A stretch of 64,000 nucleotides of DNA from Vreelandella sulfidaeris (GTDB lineage Bacteria; Pseudomonadota; Gammaproteobacteria; Pseudomonadales; Halomonadaceae), in the NCBI GenBank assembly GCA_007182875.1, contig AP019514.1, positions 1,116,001 through 1,180,000 of the forward strand. The letters are read 5' to 3'. Below, one piece after another: positions 10,100-18,645 of the stretch. Numbering within the stretch: position 1 is the first letter of the stretch; each line of letters opens with the position of its first letter. Below the pieces are notes generated by a model. That model saw only the letters and a list, made by a program, of their open reading frames with translations, had not been told where the DNA came from and made no database searches. The translations under genes and the position numbers were made by a program.

Positions 10100-11203
10100 T
10101 CAGACTCCGATAATGTCGTTTAACCAAGCCCGCTCGCTGGAGCCCGCCCAGCGGTCGTGATTGGCTTTAAAGGCCATGTAGCTGTCGTGGACTTTGCGTA
10201 CCAGTGGGTCAGCGTTGGCCTCTGTGGCCAGCGTGTCTTGGGTGGCTTCGCGAAGCGCATCAACAACAGGAGTGGGAAGCATGCTAGCCGTCACACCTTC
10301 GTTTTCTATCAAATCGGTCATGGCTTCCCCATTAACCGCTTCAGACCACGTGACACTCTCCAAACAAGCGGCCATGCAGGCGGTTTTGACGATCATCTGC
10401 AGGTCTTCCGGCAGGCTATCCCAGTGTGTTTTCGATATCAGCAGTTCGCCGGTGGTGGAGGGCTCGTGCCAGCCGGTGGTGTGGTAGAACTTGGCGGCGT
10501 TATGCAGCCCCATGCGGCGATCTTGGAAAGGACCAACAAATTCGGCTGCATCAATGACGCCACGTTCGAGGGCTGGGAAAATTTCGCCACCAGGGAGCAC
10601 GCGCGCATCGACGCCTAGCGAGGAGTAGACCTGGCCCGCCAAACCGGGGACGCGCATTCGCAGGCCATTAAGCTGACTGATATCTTCTATCGGTTCGCGG
10701 AACCAGCCGGTCATCTGCACGCCGGTATTATTGAGCGGGAAAGCCACCATGCCGTAAGGCTCATATACTTCGTGCCAAAGCTCCAAGCCACCGCCGTGAT
10801 AGAGCCACGCCATATGGCCCATAAAGCTCATGCCAAACGGCACGGTGGTGAAGTACTGGGCCGCAAATGTGGTGCCTGACCAGAAGTAGCTATTAGCAGC
10901 ATTCATCTCGATGGTGCCGCTTTGCACGGCTTCAAAGCCCTCAAAGGCTGGAATCAGCTCACCGGCTGCGAAGTGCTGGATGTTAAGCCGACCGCCGGAC
11001 ATGGCATTGATTTTGGCGATGACATCGGTAGGACTGCCAGGACCTTCTACATAAAAGGGCGAGCCGGGACCGTAGGCATTGGTCATACGCCAATTAAAAC
11101 GCTCGTCGGACTGCGCACGGGCGATAGACGGAGCACCTAATACCAGCCCGGCAGTGGTGGAAACGGTTGCCGTGGTGAGAAACTTGCGGCGAGATAAGGA
11201 CAT
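10100..11203 (-). CDS. dctP: TRAP substrate-binding protein (DctP/TakP type) with Tat signal
   Basis: The periplasmic solute receptor of the TRAP system. I start it at ATG 11203 because a good ribosome site (GAGGTG) precedes it and MSLSRRKFLTTATVS opens a twin-arginine signal ending ARAQS. The mature protein carries AGELIPAFEGFEAVQSGTIEM, the arginine stretch GLRMRVPGLAG, and AAEFVGPFQDRRMGLHNA with HTTGWHEP. These resemble the alpha-keto-acid receptor TakP, so a 2-oxo acid or related carboxylate is the likely cargo. That is an inference. The frame is intact at 368 residues. Confidence 0.93.
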   Translation of the reverse strand: MSLSRRKFLTTATVSTTAGLVLGAPSIARAQSDERFNWRMTNAYGPGSPFYVEGPGSPTDVIAKINAMSGGRLNIQHFAAGELIPAFEGFEAVQSGTIEMNAANSYFWSGTTFAAQYFTTVPFGMSFMGHMAWLYHGGGLELWHEVYEPYGMVAFPLNNTGVQMTGWFREPIEDISQLNGLRMRVPGLAGQVYSSLGVDARVLPGGEIFPALERGVIDAAEFVGPFQDRRMGLHNAAKFYHTTGWHEPSTTGELLISKTHWDSLPEDLQMIVKTACMAACLESVTWSEAVNGEAMTDLIENEGVTASMLPTPVVDALREATQDTLATEANADPLVRKVHDSYMAFKANHDRWAGSSERAWLNDIIGV

Positions 11204-11282
11204 AGCACACCTCATGATGGGGAAGTGGATCAGTAAGGGAACACTATGAGGGTAGCAAGGGTGTGCCATAAAAATCGATTTT

Positions 11283-11288
11283 ATTATA
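11283..11288 (-). promoter_or_regulatory. Possible -10 box upstream of dctP
   Basis: On the minus strand a TATAAT hexamer sits about 80 bp upstream of the dctP start, in a very AT-rich stretch (11270-11310). I see no convincing -35 box at the right spacing, so this is only a candidate promoter for the TRAP operon. Confidence 0.3.
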
Positions 11289-11478
11289 AATAAAAAGATT
11301 TTTAAGGGTTTCATAGCAGATGGAGAGTGGGCAAATGCTAAGAAAATTCAGCGCTTGCACCGTTATGAGGCTTCATTAGAGACGAGGGCACTCCCAATGT
11401 GCATGCTGGCGCAACAAAGCTTGTGCTTGGGTGTAGGTGATTGATAGCGGGTCAGTAAAGCCGCTGCTAGCAGAGAGC

Positions 11479-11507
11479 TTGACAGCTCAATACGGTCTGA
11501 GTAACAT
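11479..11507 (+). promoter_or_regulatory. Promoter of the tRNA-Glu/Gly array
   Basis: A perfect TTGACA at 11479-11484 is followed after 17 bp by TAACAT at 11502-11507 and then a GC-rich run (CGCGCC). The first tRNA starts 29 bp later. A consensus -35, a 17-bp spacer and a GC-rich discriminator fit a strong stable-RNA promoter under stringent control. The remaining sequence from 11204 to 11478 shows no gene. Confidence 0.7.
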
Positions 11508-11535
11508 ACGCGCCACCTCGACGAGGCAATGCAAC

Positions 11536-11611
11536 GTCCCATTCGTCTAGTGGTCTAGGACACCGCCCTTTCACGGCGGTAACAGGGGTTCGAACCCCCT
11601 ATGGGACGCCA
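11536..11611 (+). tRNA. tRNA-Glu (anticodon TTC), copy 1
   Basis: A 76-nt cloverleaf starting GTCCCATTCG, with anticodon loop CTTTCAC (anticodon TTC), T arm GGGGTTCGAACCCC and encoded CCA end. The acceptor stem GTCCCAT/ATGGGAC pairs. It is the first gene of a Glu-Gly array and is identical to the second copy. Confidence 0.97.
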
Positions 11612-11681
11612 CTTATTCATTGAAGGGCACGTTCTTTTAAAGGTAAGCGGTCGTCAGGGTTATCGGAATGCGGGACAGATT

Positions 11682-11756
11682 GCGGGAATAGCTCAGTGGT
11701 AGAGCATCGCCTTGCCAAGGCGAGGGTCGGGAGTTCGAATCTCCTTTCCCGCTCCA
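11682..11756 (+). tRNA. tRNA-Gly (anticodon GCC), copy 1
   Basis: A 75-nt gene starting GCGGGAATAGCTCAG, with anticodon loop TTGCCAA (GCC), T arm GGGAGTTCGAATCTCC and encoded CCA. All stems pair. It lies 70 bp after the first tRNA-Glu. Confidence 0.97.
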
Positions 11757-11829
11757 GTTCGGTGTGTGGTAAGTCAGGCAAGGTCGGGAGCTGGAACGCC
11801 AGCCCGGTCGAATCTACTTTCCCGCTCCA
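11757..11829 (+). repeat. tRNA-Gly-derived tail 1
   Basis: Directly after tRNA-Gly copy 1 comes a stretch that ends exactly like the tRNA (TTTCCCGCTCCA) and shares GGTCGGGAG. The T arm is replaced by a small hairpin, CTGG-AACG-CCAG, and the 5' half is lost. The same deformed form recurs after the other two Gly genes, so it was copied with the array. Confidence 0.7.
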
Positions 11830-11832
11830 CAC

Positions 11833-11908
11833 GTCCCATTCGTCTAGTGGTCTAGGACACCGCCCTTTCACGGCGGTAACAGGGGTTCGAACCCCCTATG
11901 GGACGCCA
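11833..11908 (+). tRNA. tRNA-Glu (anticodon TTC), copy 2
   Basis: Identical to copy 1 over 76 nt including the CCA end. It begins 3 bp after the first Gly-derived tail. Confidence 0.97.
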
Positions 11909-11937
11909 CTTCCGATAAATTGATTAAGTATCTATTA

Positions 11938-12012
11938 GCGGGAATAGCTCAGTGGTAGAGCATCGCCTTGCCAAGGCGAGGGTCGGGAGTTCGAATCTCC
12001 TTTCCCGCTCCA
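11938..12012 (+). tRNA. tRNA-Gly (anticodon GCC), copy 2
   Basis: Identical to copy 1 over 75 nt with an encoded CCA. It is followed at once by the second Gly-derived tail. Confidence 0.97.
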
Positions 12013-12088
12013 GATTTAGTAGTATCGGACGGTAAGCGATGGGTCGGGAGCTGGAACGCCAGCCCGGTCGATCTCCTTTCCCGCTCCA
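12013..12088 (+). repeat. tRNA-Gly-derived tail 2
   Basis: Carries the same core as tail 1: GGGTCGGGAG, hairpin CTGG-AACG-CCAG, then CCCGGTCG and the tRNA 3' end TTTCCCGCTCCA. The first 25 nt are unlike a tRNA. Confidence 0.7.
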
Positions 12089-12099
12089 GTTTTGATTTA

Positions 12100-12176
12100 G
12101 TCCCATTCGTCTAGTGAAGCCTAGGACACCGCCCTTTCACGGCGGTAACAGGGGTTCGAACCCCTATGGGACGCCA
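12100..12176 (+). tRNA. tRNA-Glu-like, copy 3 (two irregularities)
   Basis: Matches copies 1 and 2 except for GAAGC where they have GTC in the D loop region and a CCCC run where they have CCCCC in the T arm. The T stem then has one pair fewer. Given how common one-base errors are in this window, it may be a normal gene misread; otherwise it is a decaying copy. Confidence 0.8.
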
Positions 12177-12206
12177 TCTAGCGTTATACATCGTTTTGTT
12201 TGCGTT

Positions 12207-12281
12207 GCGGGAATAGCTCAGTGGTAGAGCATCGCCTTGCCAAGGCGAGGGTCGGGAGTTCGAATCTCCTTTCCCGCTCCA
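12207..12281 (+). tRNA. tRNA-Gly (anticodon GCC), copy 3
   Basis: Identical to the other two Gly copies over 75 nt with an encoded CCA. It is followed by a third, more complete Gly-derived tail. Confidence 0.97.
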
Positions 12282-12370
12282 ATTTGGATGTGTGGTTAAG
12301 AGTATTGCCTTGCCTAGGCGAGGGTCGTGATCTGGTGCGCCAGCCCGGCCGAATCTCCTTTCCCGCTCCA
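12282..12370 (+). repeat. tRNA-Gly-derived tail 3
   Basis: Longer than tails 1 and 2. It keeps a recognisable anticodon arm (TTGCCTTGCCTAGGCGAGGG) as well as the altered T region (CTGGTGCGCCAG) and the 3' end TTTCCCGCTCCA. This shows that the tails derive from tRNA-Gly(GCC). Confidence 0.7.
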
Positions 12371-12526
12371 AGTGTTTCTATGTTCACTCTTTATTATTTC
12401 AATGGTGCATCAGCTATTTGCTGAGCGTCATTTTTGCGTGTCTAGCGCTCGGCTCGATTGTTCGCCTTGAAAAAGTCGTTTGCGCCCTAATGTCTTACCT
12501 TCTCTTCTTATTTTGCTGACAGGGAC

Positions 12527-13501
12527 ATGTTCATGGCCGAACCGGCATTGTCGATCCGTGGCCTTACCAAAGTGTACGGTAACGGCTTCCAGGCACTCAA
12601 AGGTATTGATCTCGACGTCCAACAGGGCGATTTTTTTGCCTTGTTAGGCCCTAATGGCGCCGGTAAATCCACCACGTTAGGCGTGGTCTGTTCACTGGTG
12701 CAAAAAACAGCGGGCAAGGTGTCCATATTTGGTATTGATGTCGATAAAGATTTCGCCAAGGCCAAATATCAATTGGGTGTCGTACCCCAGGAATTTAACT
12801 TCAATCAGTTCGAAAAAGTGCTCGATATCGTGCTCGCTCAGGCGGGTTATTACGGCATGACCAGCCGTGAGGCGTTGCCCCGCGCCAAGCAACTGCTGAC
12901 TGATCTCGGCCTGTGGGACAAACGCAACGGCAGCGCGCGGATGCTCTCCGGCGGGATGAAACGCCGCCTGATGATCGCGCGTGCACTGATGCATCGGCCT
13001 AAATTGCTGATTCTGGATGAGCCGACTGCTGGCGTGGATATCGAACTACGTCGCAGCATGTGGGAATACATGCGGCGGATTAATCAAGATGAAGGCACCA
13101 CTATTATTCTTACCACCCACTACCTGGAAGAGGCCGAGAGCCTGTGCCGCAATGTGGCGATTATCAATAATGGCGACATTGTGCGGAATACCAGTGTGCG
13201 TGAGCTGCTGGCTGAGCTTGATACTGAAACCTTCCTGATTGATACCTCCGAGGCCATTACAGCCATACCCAATATAGAGGGATTTGAGATACAGCAGCTG
13301 GAATCTACTCAGCTATCACTCGTGGTACACCGTGGGCAACGTTTAAATGATGTGTTTAGTGCGCTGAGTGAGCAAGGTGTTCAGGTGGTGTCTATGCGTA
13401 ACCGGGCCAACCGTCTTGAGGAGATGTTTGTGTCAATGGTAAAAGGCAGTGGCCAAGGGGCAATAGATCAGCGCGTCGAGAAGAAGGAGGCGCGCGCATG
13501 A
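12527..13501 (+). CDS. yadG: ABC-2 transporter ATP-binding protein (YadG type)
   Basis: The ATPase subunit of the YadGH-type ABC-2 exporter. The frame is intact at 324 residues. It has a Walker A (GPNGAGKSTT), a Q loop (VVPQEFNFN), a signature LSGGMKRRLMIARAL, a Walker B (LLILDEPTAGVD) and an H-loop TTHYLEEAE. Either ATG 12527 or ATG 12533 may be used; AGGGA is better spaced for the second. The stop overlaps the permease start (ATGA), so the two are translationally coupled. The substrate of YadGH is not established. Confidence 0.95.
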   Translation: MFMAEPALSIRGLTKVYGNGFQALKGIDLDVQQGDFFALLGPNGAGKSTTLGVVCSLVQKTAGKVSIFGIDVDKDFAKAKYQLGVVPQEFNFNQFEKVLDIVLAQAGYYGMTSREALPRAKQLLTDLGLWDKRNGSARMLSGGMKRRLMIARALMHRPKLLILDEPTAGVDIELRRSMWEYMRRINQDEGTTIILTTHYLEEAESLCRNVAIINNGDIVRNTSVRELLAELDTETFLIDTSEAITAIPNIEGFEIQQLESTQLSLVVHRGQRLNDVFSALSEQGVQVVSMRNRANRLEEMFVSMVKGSGQGAIDQRVEKKEARA

Positions 13502-14270
13502 ACGCCACACAAACACTGATCGCCTTATGGACCCTGGTGCTAAAGAGATCAAGCGCTTCACGCGCATTTGGCCACAGACGCTATTGCCGCCCTCAATCAC
13601 CATGGCGATGTACTTCATCATCTTCGGCAATCTGATCGGTTCGCGTATTGGTGATATGGACGGCTTCAGCTATATGGACTTTATCGTCCCTGGGCTGATC
13701 ATGATGTCGGTGATTACCAATAGCTACTCCAATGTAGCATCCAGCTTCTTCTCGAATAAATTCCAGCGTTCGATTGAAGAGATGATGGTCTCGCCAATGC
13801 CCAATTGGGTGATTTTGTCCGGCTTTATTCTAGGCGGCATGGCCCGTGGGTTGGGCGTTGGGCTGATTGTGACCGTTGTTTCGTTGTTTTTTACCCGCTT
13901 AACAGTGGAGCATCCGCTGCTCACGGTATTAGTCGTGGTACTGACATCAGCGCTTTTCTCTATTGGCGGCTTTATCAACGCCTTGTTGGCCAACAAGTTT
14001 GATGATATTTCCATCGTGCCGACCTTTATTCTCACGCCGCTGACCTACCTGGGCGGGGTGTTTTATTCTATTTCTATGCTGCCGGACTTCTGGCAAAACG
14101 TTTCCATGCTCAACCCCATTCTGTACATGGTTAACGTCTTTCGTTACGGCTTCCTGGGCGTCTCGGATATCCCGGTTGGTTGGGCCCTCGCTGCGATTTT
14201 CGCCTTTATCATTGTGCTGTTTGTGGCGGCGCTGACCATGTTAGAGCGCGGTAAAGGTATTCGTAGTTAA
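13498..14270 (+). CDS. yadH: ABC-2 transporter permease (YadH type), frameshifted near the start
   Basis: The membrane partner of YadG, with six predicted membrane segments over about 257 residues. The first codons from ATG 13498 read MNATQTLIALWTLVLK. One base lost near 13545 shifts to the frame that reads EIKRFTRIWPQTLLPP. Family signatures are NKFQRSIEEMMVSPM and TFILTPLTYLGGVFYSI. It overlaps yadG by 4 bp. Confidence 0.94.
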
Positions 14271-14307
14271 TGGTAATAGCGCACTGATAAAGAGAGGCTA
14301 AAAGCTA

Positions 14308-15124
14308 ATGACACACCGCCCCGATACCCTGGAAAACGCGCCACTAGGGCGTGACTCCGCTTACCCCGAGCAGTATGACGCGGGGCTTCTCTATCCCATT
14401 CCTCGTGCGGCCAACCGCACTCCCTTGGGGATTGAAGAAGATGCCCTGCCGTTTGTAGGGGAAGACGAGTGGCACGCCTTTGAAGTTTCCTGGCTGAACA
14501 GCCGCGGCAAGCCTATCGTCGCCGTGGCGCGCTTTCGCCCAATCTGATTGAGTCCAAATCGTGGAAGCTCTATCTCAATAGCTTTAACCAATCCCGGTTT
14601 TATAGCCGCCAGGAAGTGATGGAGACGCTCGCCAATGACCTCGCTGTTGCGGCAGGGCTGAGGTGAGTGTCGAGCTCTTTGATGTCGATGCCTCAGAGCT
14701 TTCAGCACAGCAATTGCCAGGCGAATGCTTGGACGATTTAGATATCGCAGTAAGCGATTACACACCCAGCAGTGACCACTTGATGGTTGGCAACGAGATC
14801 GTCGAAGAGACGCTTTATTCTCATCTGCTGAAGTCTAACTGCCCCGTCACCGGCCAGCCGGATTGGGGAAGCGTGCTGATTCGCTACAAAGGACCAAAGC
14901 TTGATCGGGAAGGGTTGCTGCGCTACCTGATTGGCTTTCGTCAGCACCAGGATTTTCACGAGCACTGCGTTGAACATATTTTCACCGACTTAATGACGCA
15001 GGCAAAGCCTACGCAATTACTGGTGCTGGCACGCTATGTGCGCCGCGGTGGGTTAGATATTAGTCCCTGGCGCGCCACGCCTGGGCTGACGCCACCCACG
15101 CCGCTGCGTCTAGCAAGGCAGTAA
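14308..15124 (+). CDS. queF: NADPH-dependent 7-cyano-7-deazaguanine reductase QueF, frameshifted
   Basis: QueF reduces preQ0 to preQ1 in queuosine biosynthesis. This is the long, two-domain form found in proteobacteria, about 271 residues. The nucleotide-binding motif [14 protein letters not shown] lies in the first half. The catalytic cysteine is in [13 protein letters not shown], and the zinc or substrate-side [11 protein letters not shown] follows. Shifts near 14540 and 14660 separate three parts of the gene. Joined, it has normal length and ends at 15124. Confidence 0.95.
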
Positions 15125-15185
15125 ACGTCGGTGTTATAAATGCTGATACTACAGTAGCCTCACACGATTGGATTTGGAGTCATTA

Positions 15186-15745
15186 ATGGACGCACTCACG
15201 CTTCTTCACGAACGCAGCTCAATGGGCAAGTTGATGGAGCCAGCGCCCAGCGCCGAACAGCTCAGCGCCATTTATCAGGCGGCACTTCGTGCACCTGACC
15301 ATAAAGAGCTGCGCCCTTGGCGCTTTATTGAGTTCAGCGGGGAGGGGCGTGAGCGTTTAGGCGAGCTATTTGCTGAGGCAGAGTTCCAAGAAGACCCTAG
15401 CGCCGACGACGAAACACTCAACTCAGCACGCAAAAACCGCTCCGCGCGCCGATGGTTATTGCTGTGATCGCCAAAGTAACCCCAGAGATCGCCAAAGTGC
15501 CCAAAATGGAGCAGGTGATTTCCGCTGGCTGCGCCGCCCACGGCATTTTACTCGCCGCCCATGCGCTGGGGCTTGGCGCTATGTGGCGCAGCGGCAAGTA
15601 CGCATTCGACCCTGTCGTACGCAAAGGACTAAGCTTGGATGAAGACGATGAAGTTGTCGCGTTTATCTATCTAGGCACCCTGGGTGGCCGCCATAAACCC
15701 GTGCCGCAGCATACTATTGCTGATTTTGTTGAGCGCTGGGATTAA
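15186..15745 (+). CDS. Nitroreductase family protein (YdjA type), frameshifted
   Basis: A small FMN-dependent nitroreductase of the YdjA/TdsD type, about 186 residues. The N-terminal ERSSMGKLMEPAPSAEQL holds the usual FMN-phosphate region (typically RRS; here RSS). PDHKELRPWRF and the GLGAMWRSG stretch are typical. A one-base loss near 15440 splits it. The stop is 3 bp before the next gene, suggesting an operon. The natural substrate is unknown. Confidence 0.88.
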
Positions 15746-15747
15746 TC

Positions 15748-16256
15748 ATGAACATGCCCCGTCAGCCAGGCGTACCACATCCGCGCTTGCCATTGCCGGA
15801 AGGGCAGCCAGAAGACTTATCCGCCTTTCATCGCTGGCTGAGTGAGGCGATTCCTATGGTCAAGGCGTTAGGCATTAGTGATGTGACGCGCCAAGACGAT
15901 ACATTAACGTGGCAGTTGGCACTCGCGCCCAACCTCAACGATAAAGGCACTGGCTTTGGCGGTGCGCTCACGGCGCAAACCACGCTACAAGGGTGGTGTT
16001 GGGTAACGCTATGGCTGCGTGAGCGGGGTATCGCCCGCGATGTCGTGGTTGCCGAAGCCAGCCAGCGTTTTCTGGCGCCGGTGACGGGCGACTATCACTT
16101 GGCATGCAGGCCAACTGAATCGGAAGGCCCCGCCCAGTTGTCCAACAAGCTCGCTGAGCGAGGGAAGGGCGTATTGCGCTCACCCAGCAGCTTTACTGTG
16201 GCGAGACGCTCTGCCTGGAAGCCAGTAGCAGCTACGCAGTGTTACCGCTAAGTTGA
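15748..16256 (+). CDS. Thioesterase-domain protein (YiiD C-terminal type), frameshifted
   Basis: A hot-dog-fold protein of about 169 residues like the C-terminal thioesterase domain of YiiD. It shows LNDKGTGFGGALTAQTTLQG, the stretch that contains the active-site helix in this family, and ASQRFLAPVTGDYHL. Near 16170 one base is lost. The other frame then continues RIALTQQLYCGETLCLEA to a stop at 16254-16256. It likely forms an operon with the nitroreductase. The substrate is not known. Confidence 0.78.
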
Positions 16257-16300
16257 CCATGCCGTCCCGCGGGCCGAAGGGCTAGCCAGCCTGAAAAGGC

Positions 16301-16329
16301 TTGCTATTTCGAGGCTTAGCCCATAGTAT
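16301..16329 (+). promoter_or_regulatory. Promoter of tRNA-Ser
   Basis: TTGCTA at 16301-16306 and TAGTAT at 16324-16329 are separated by exactly 17 bp and followed by a GC-rich run. The tRNA begins 50 bp further on. Confidence 0.55.
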
Positions 16330-16379
16330 ATGCGCCGTTCTGTCGCGAAAGGTACAGCCTTTCAAGAGCGCCAAAACGC

Positions 16380-16466
16380 GGAGGGTGTCCGAGTGGTCGA
16401 AGGAGCACGCCTGGAAAGTGTGTAAGTCGTAAGGCTTCGAGGGTTCGAATCCCTCCCCCTCCGCCA
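16380..16466 (+). tRNA. tRNA-Ser (anticodon GGA), integration site of the island
   Basis: An 87-nt class II tRNA starting GGAGGGTGTCCGAGTGG, with anticodon loop CTGGAAA (GGA), a variable arm, T arm GAGGGTTCGAATCCCTC and encoded CCA. Its 3' end from 16453 is the left copy of a 37-bp repeat found again at 56362, which marks the ends of a 40-kb island. The tRNA stays intact after integration. Confidence 0.96.
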
Positions 16467-16489
16467 AGAATTTAGATTAAGCCGCTGAT
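16453..16489 (+). other. attL: left end of genomic island
   Basis: A 37-bp stretch covering the last 14 nt of tRNA-Ser and the start of its terminator, identical to 56362-56398. After one mismatch the match resumes through the terminator stem. A repeat of a tRNA 3' end next to a tyrosine integrase is the standard mark of integrative elements. Confidence 0.93.
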
Positions 16490-16502
16490 ATCAGCGGCTT
16501 TT
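16479..16502 (+). terminator. Rho-independent terminator of tRNA-Ser
   Basis: An AAGCCGCTGA/TCAGCGGCTT hairpin followed by T residues, 13 bp after the tRNA end. The copy at attR lies at 56388-56412. Confidence 0.85.
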
Positions 16503-16519
16503 GTATCTGTAATTCGGCC

Positions 16520-16545
16520 AGCCCATACTTCAGCCCATACTTTGG
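16520..16545 (+). repeat. Left sub-terminal repeat (possible integrase arm sites)
   Basis: A 26-bp stretch with two copies of AGCCCATACT, identical to 56221-56246 inside the right end. Position just inside both ends fits arm-type integrase or accessory-factor sites; this is inferred. The rest of 16546-16753 shows no gene. Confidence 0.65.
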
Positions 16546-16753
16546 TATCGGATCCCTTCGTAACGCACGGGATGCCTTTGGACAGTTCAACTATCTATCT
16601 AAGCTTCTGCAACCTCATTACCAAGTCCAAACCTAAGCCTATATGTTCCACGTAAGCTTTAAACCTACTAATGCTGAGGTGACAGGGGCTGCCGACTTCG
16701 CTATTGTCATCTTAAGAATTATGAGTAATTGCTATACATCTGCTTTCGACCGA

Positions 16754-18419
16754 GGCTGTGTGAAAACGTGATTGTCGCTATACTTTGACGAGGTTCGCTG
16801 AGGAAATAGTGATGAAGCGATTCGTGGTAGGCGAGGCCCGAGACCAAAGCACGTTATTTCCTACGCTTTTGGACGACTTCATCGCCGAGGACAACCCGGT
16901 TCGTGCCATTGAGGCATTTGTTGAGGGGCTCGACCTTAAAGACATGGGCTTCAAAGGTGTTGATCCGCACGCTACCGGGAGACCGGCTTATCATCCGGCT
17001 GTTCTTCTGAAGCTCTACATCTATGGTTATCTCAACCGTATTCAGTCAAGTCGCCGGTTAGAGCGAGACCCAACGTAATGTCGAGCTAATGTGGCTGACT
17101 GAGCGTTTAACACCCGATTTCAAGACGATTGCTGATTTCCGAAAGAATAATGGCGAGGCCATTCGCCGTGTTTGTCGAGAGTTCATCGTGCTTTGTCGAC
17201 GCTTAAACCTGTTCTCAAAAGCTATTGTGGCGATCGATGGCAGCAAGTTTAAAGCCGTCAATAACCGTAATCGTAATTTCACGGCGACCAAGATGAAGCG
17301 TCGCCTTGAGCAAATTGAAGAAAGCTTTGAGCGGTACCTGGGCCAACTTGACGCGGCTGATCGCGAAGAGCCTGCGCTGGCAGAGGCAAAGACCGCCCAC
17401 CTAAAGGATAAAATCAGGAAGCTGAGAGAAGAGACGTCAAGATTACAAGTGGTTGAAGAGAAGCGCTTACAGTCACCCGACCAACAGGTCTCCTTAACGG
17501 ATCCGGACGCCAGAGCTATGGCCACGAGTGGCAGAGGTACCGGAACGGTGGGATACAACGTGCAAACGGCGGTCGATAGCCAGCACCATCTGATTGTCGC
17601 TCATGAAGTTACCAACATCGGCCATGACCGAGGCCAGCTGTTCAAAATGGCTAAGCACGCTCGGGAAGCCACCGGTATTAAAGAGCTTAAGGTTGTGGCT
17701 GATAGAGGCTACTTCAAAGGCGAAGAGATCCTGGCCTGTCACAAGGAAGGTATTACGACTTATCTCCCGAAGCCACTGACATCGCCAAGTCAGGCAAAGG
17801 GGCTTTTCCCAGGTCGGCATTTCGTTATCTACCCGAGCGCAATGAATATTCTTGTCCAGCAGGACAACGGCTTACTTGGCGGTTTGAATCTGAAGAGAAA
17901 GGACAAAAGCTGCATGCTTATTGGAGTTCGTCATGTGCAAGTTGCTCCATAAGGGAGAAATGCACGACGGGAAAGCAGAGGCGGATAAAGCGTTGGGAAC
18001 ACGAAGATGTACTTGAAGCTGCGCAAGCCCGACTGGATTGGACCCCTGCAATGATGCGATTAAGGCGACAAACGGTGGAGCATCCATTTGGCACGTTGAA
18101 AGCTTGTATGGGGCGACACATTTCATGACCAAACGACTTGAAAATGTGAGTACGGAAATGAGTCTTCATGTGTTGGCCTACAACTTGAAGCGAGTCATAA
18201 CGATCTTGGGTGTGAATGGTTTAATAAGGGCTACAAGGGCGTAACGGGCCCTTTACCTGCATTTTAAGAAGCCTTAAAAGCCAAGTAGGCACATTATACT
18301 GGCTTCATAACGCAAAGAAGTAACGGCAGCATCATTGAAACAGCGGATCAGTAGGGCGCCGCTGCGATAAAAGAAGAGGATGTCGTGGGTCAGGCCATAT
18401 TTTCTATTTTCACACGGCC
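16754..18419 (+). mobile_element. IS1182-family-like insertion sequence
   Basis: An element of 1,666 bp. The left end GGCTGTGTGAAAA is matched by the inverted right end, which reads GGCCGTGTGAAAA on the other strand. It encloses one transposase. Length, ends and transposase agree with the IS1182 family. I see no clear target duplication (CCGA on the left, AGGA on the right). Confidence 0.8.
16812..18244 (+). CDS. IS1182-type transposase, frameshifted
   Basis: A DDE transposase of about 475 residues after joining. The N terminus MKRFVVGEARDQSTLFP and RPAYHPAVLLKLYIYGYLN is the DUF772 domain of the IS5/IS1182 group. AIDGSKFKAVN holds the first aspartate. QTAVDSQHHLIVAHEVTN and VVADRGYF hold the second. 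The glutamate region near 18080 (HPFGTLK, with the usual upstream E lost in a shift) precedes LENVSTEMSLHVLAYNLKR. At least four frameshifts (near 17075, 17800, 17940 and 18080) break it, so its activity cannot be judged. Confidence 0.85.
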
Positions 18420-18485
18420 AGGACCCAAAGCAGACATGCCGGAAAAGGCAGCGAGCACGTTCATTGGGGATATTAAGCATACAGG

Positions 18486-18617
18486 ATGACCTGTTTTATA
18501 CATCTGCACTATATTGATTTTTCGGAATTGCAAGAGAATGATAGGTGGTCGGTCGTACAGCACAAGATTGTTGAACGTGAATGCACGATCAAGTGGAATA
18601 TCGGGCACGCTATGTAA
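18486..18617 (+). CDS. Small ORF (43 aa) between IS and HEPN gene
   Basis: A short reading frame from ATG 18486, encoding MTCFIHLHYIDFSE and ending WNIGHAM. It ends 28 bp before the HEPN-motif gene. It could be a small partner gene or the 3' remnant of a gene cut by the neighbouring IS. I do not recognise it. Sequence between 18420 and 18485 shows nothing else. Confidence 0.3.
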   Translation: MTCFIHLHYIDFSELQENDRWSVVQHKIVERECTIKWNIGHAM

Positions 18618-18645
18618 TAAAAATTTCATATGAAAAGGAGGGACT

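Noticed and set aside
11617..12387. Several reading frames across the tRNA array, some repeating the same peptide
   Set aside because: They are translations of tRNA genes and their tails; the repeated peptide comes from the repeated tRNA-Gly sequence.
16754..18419. Target-site duplication around the IS1182-type element
   Set aside because: The bases flanking the two inverted ends do not match.
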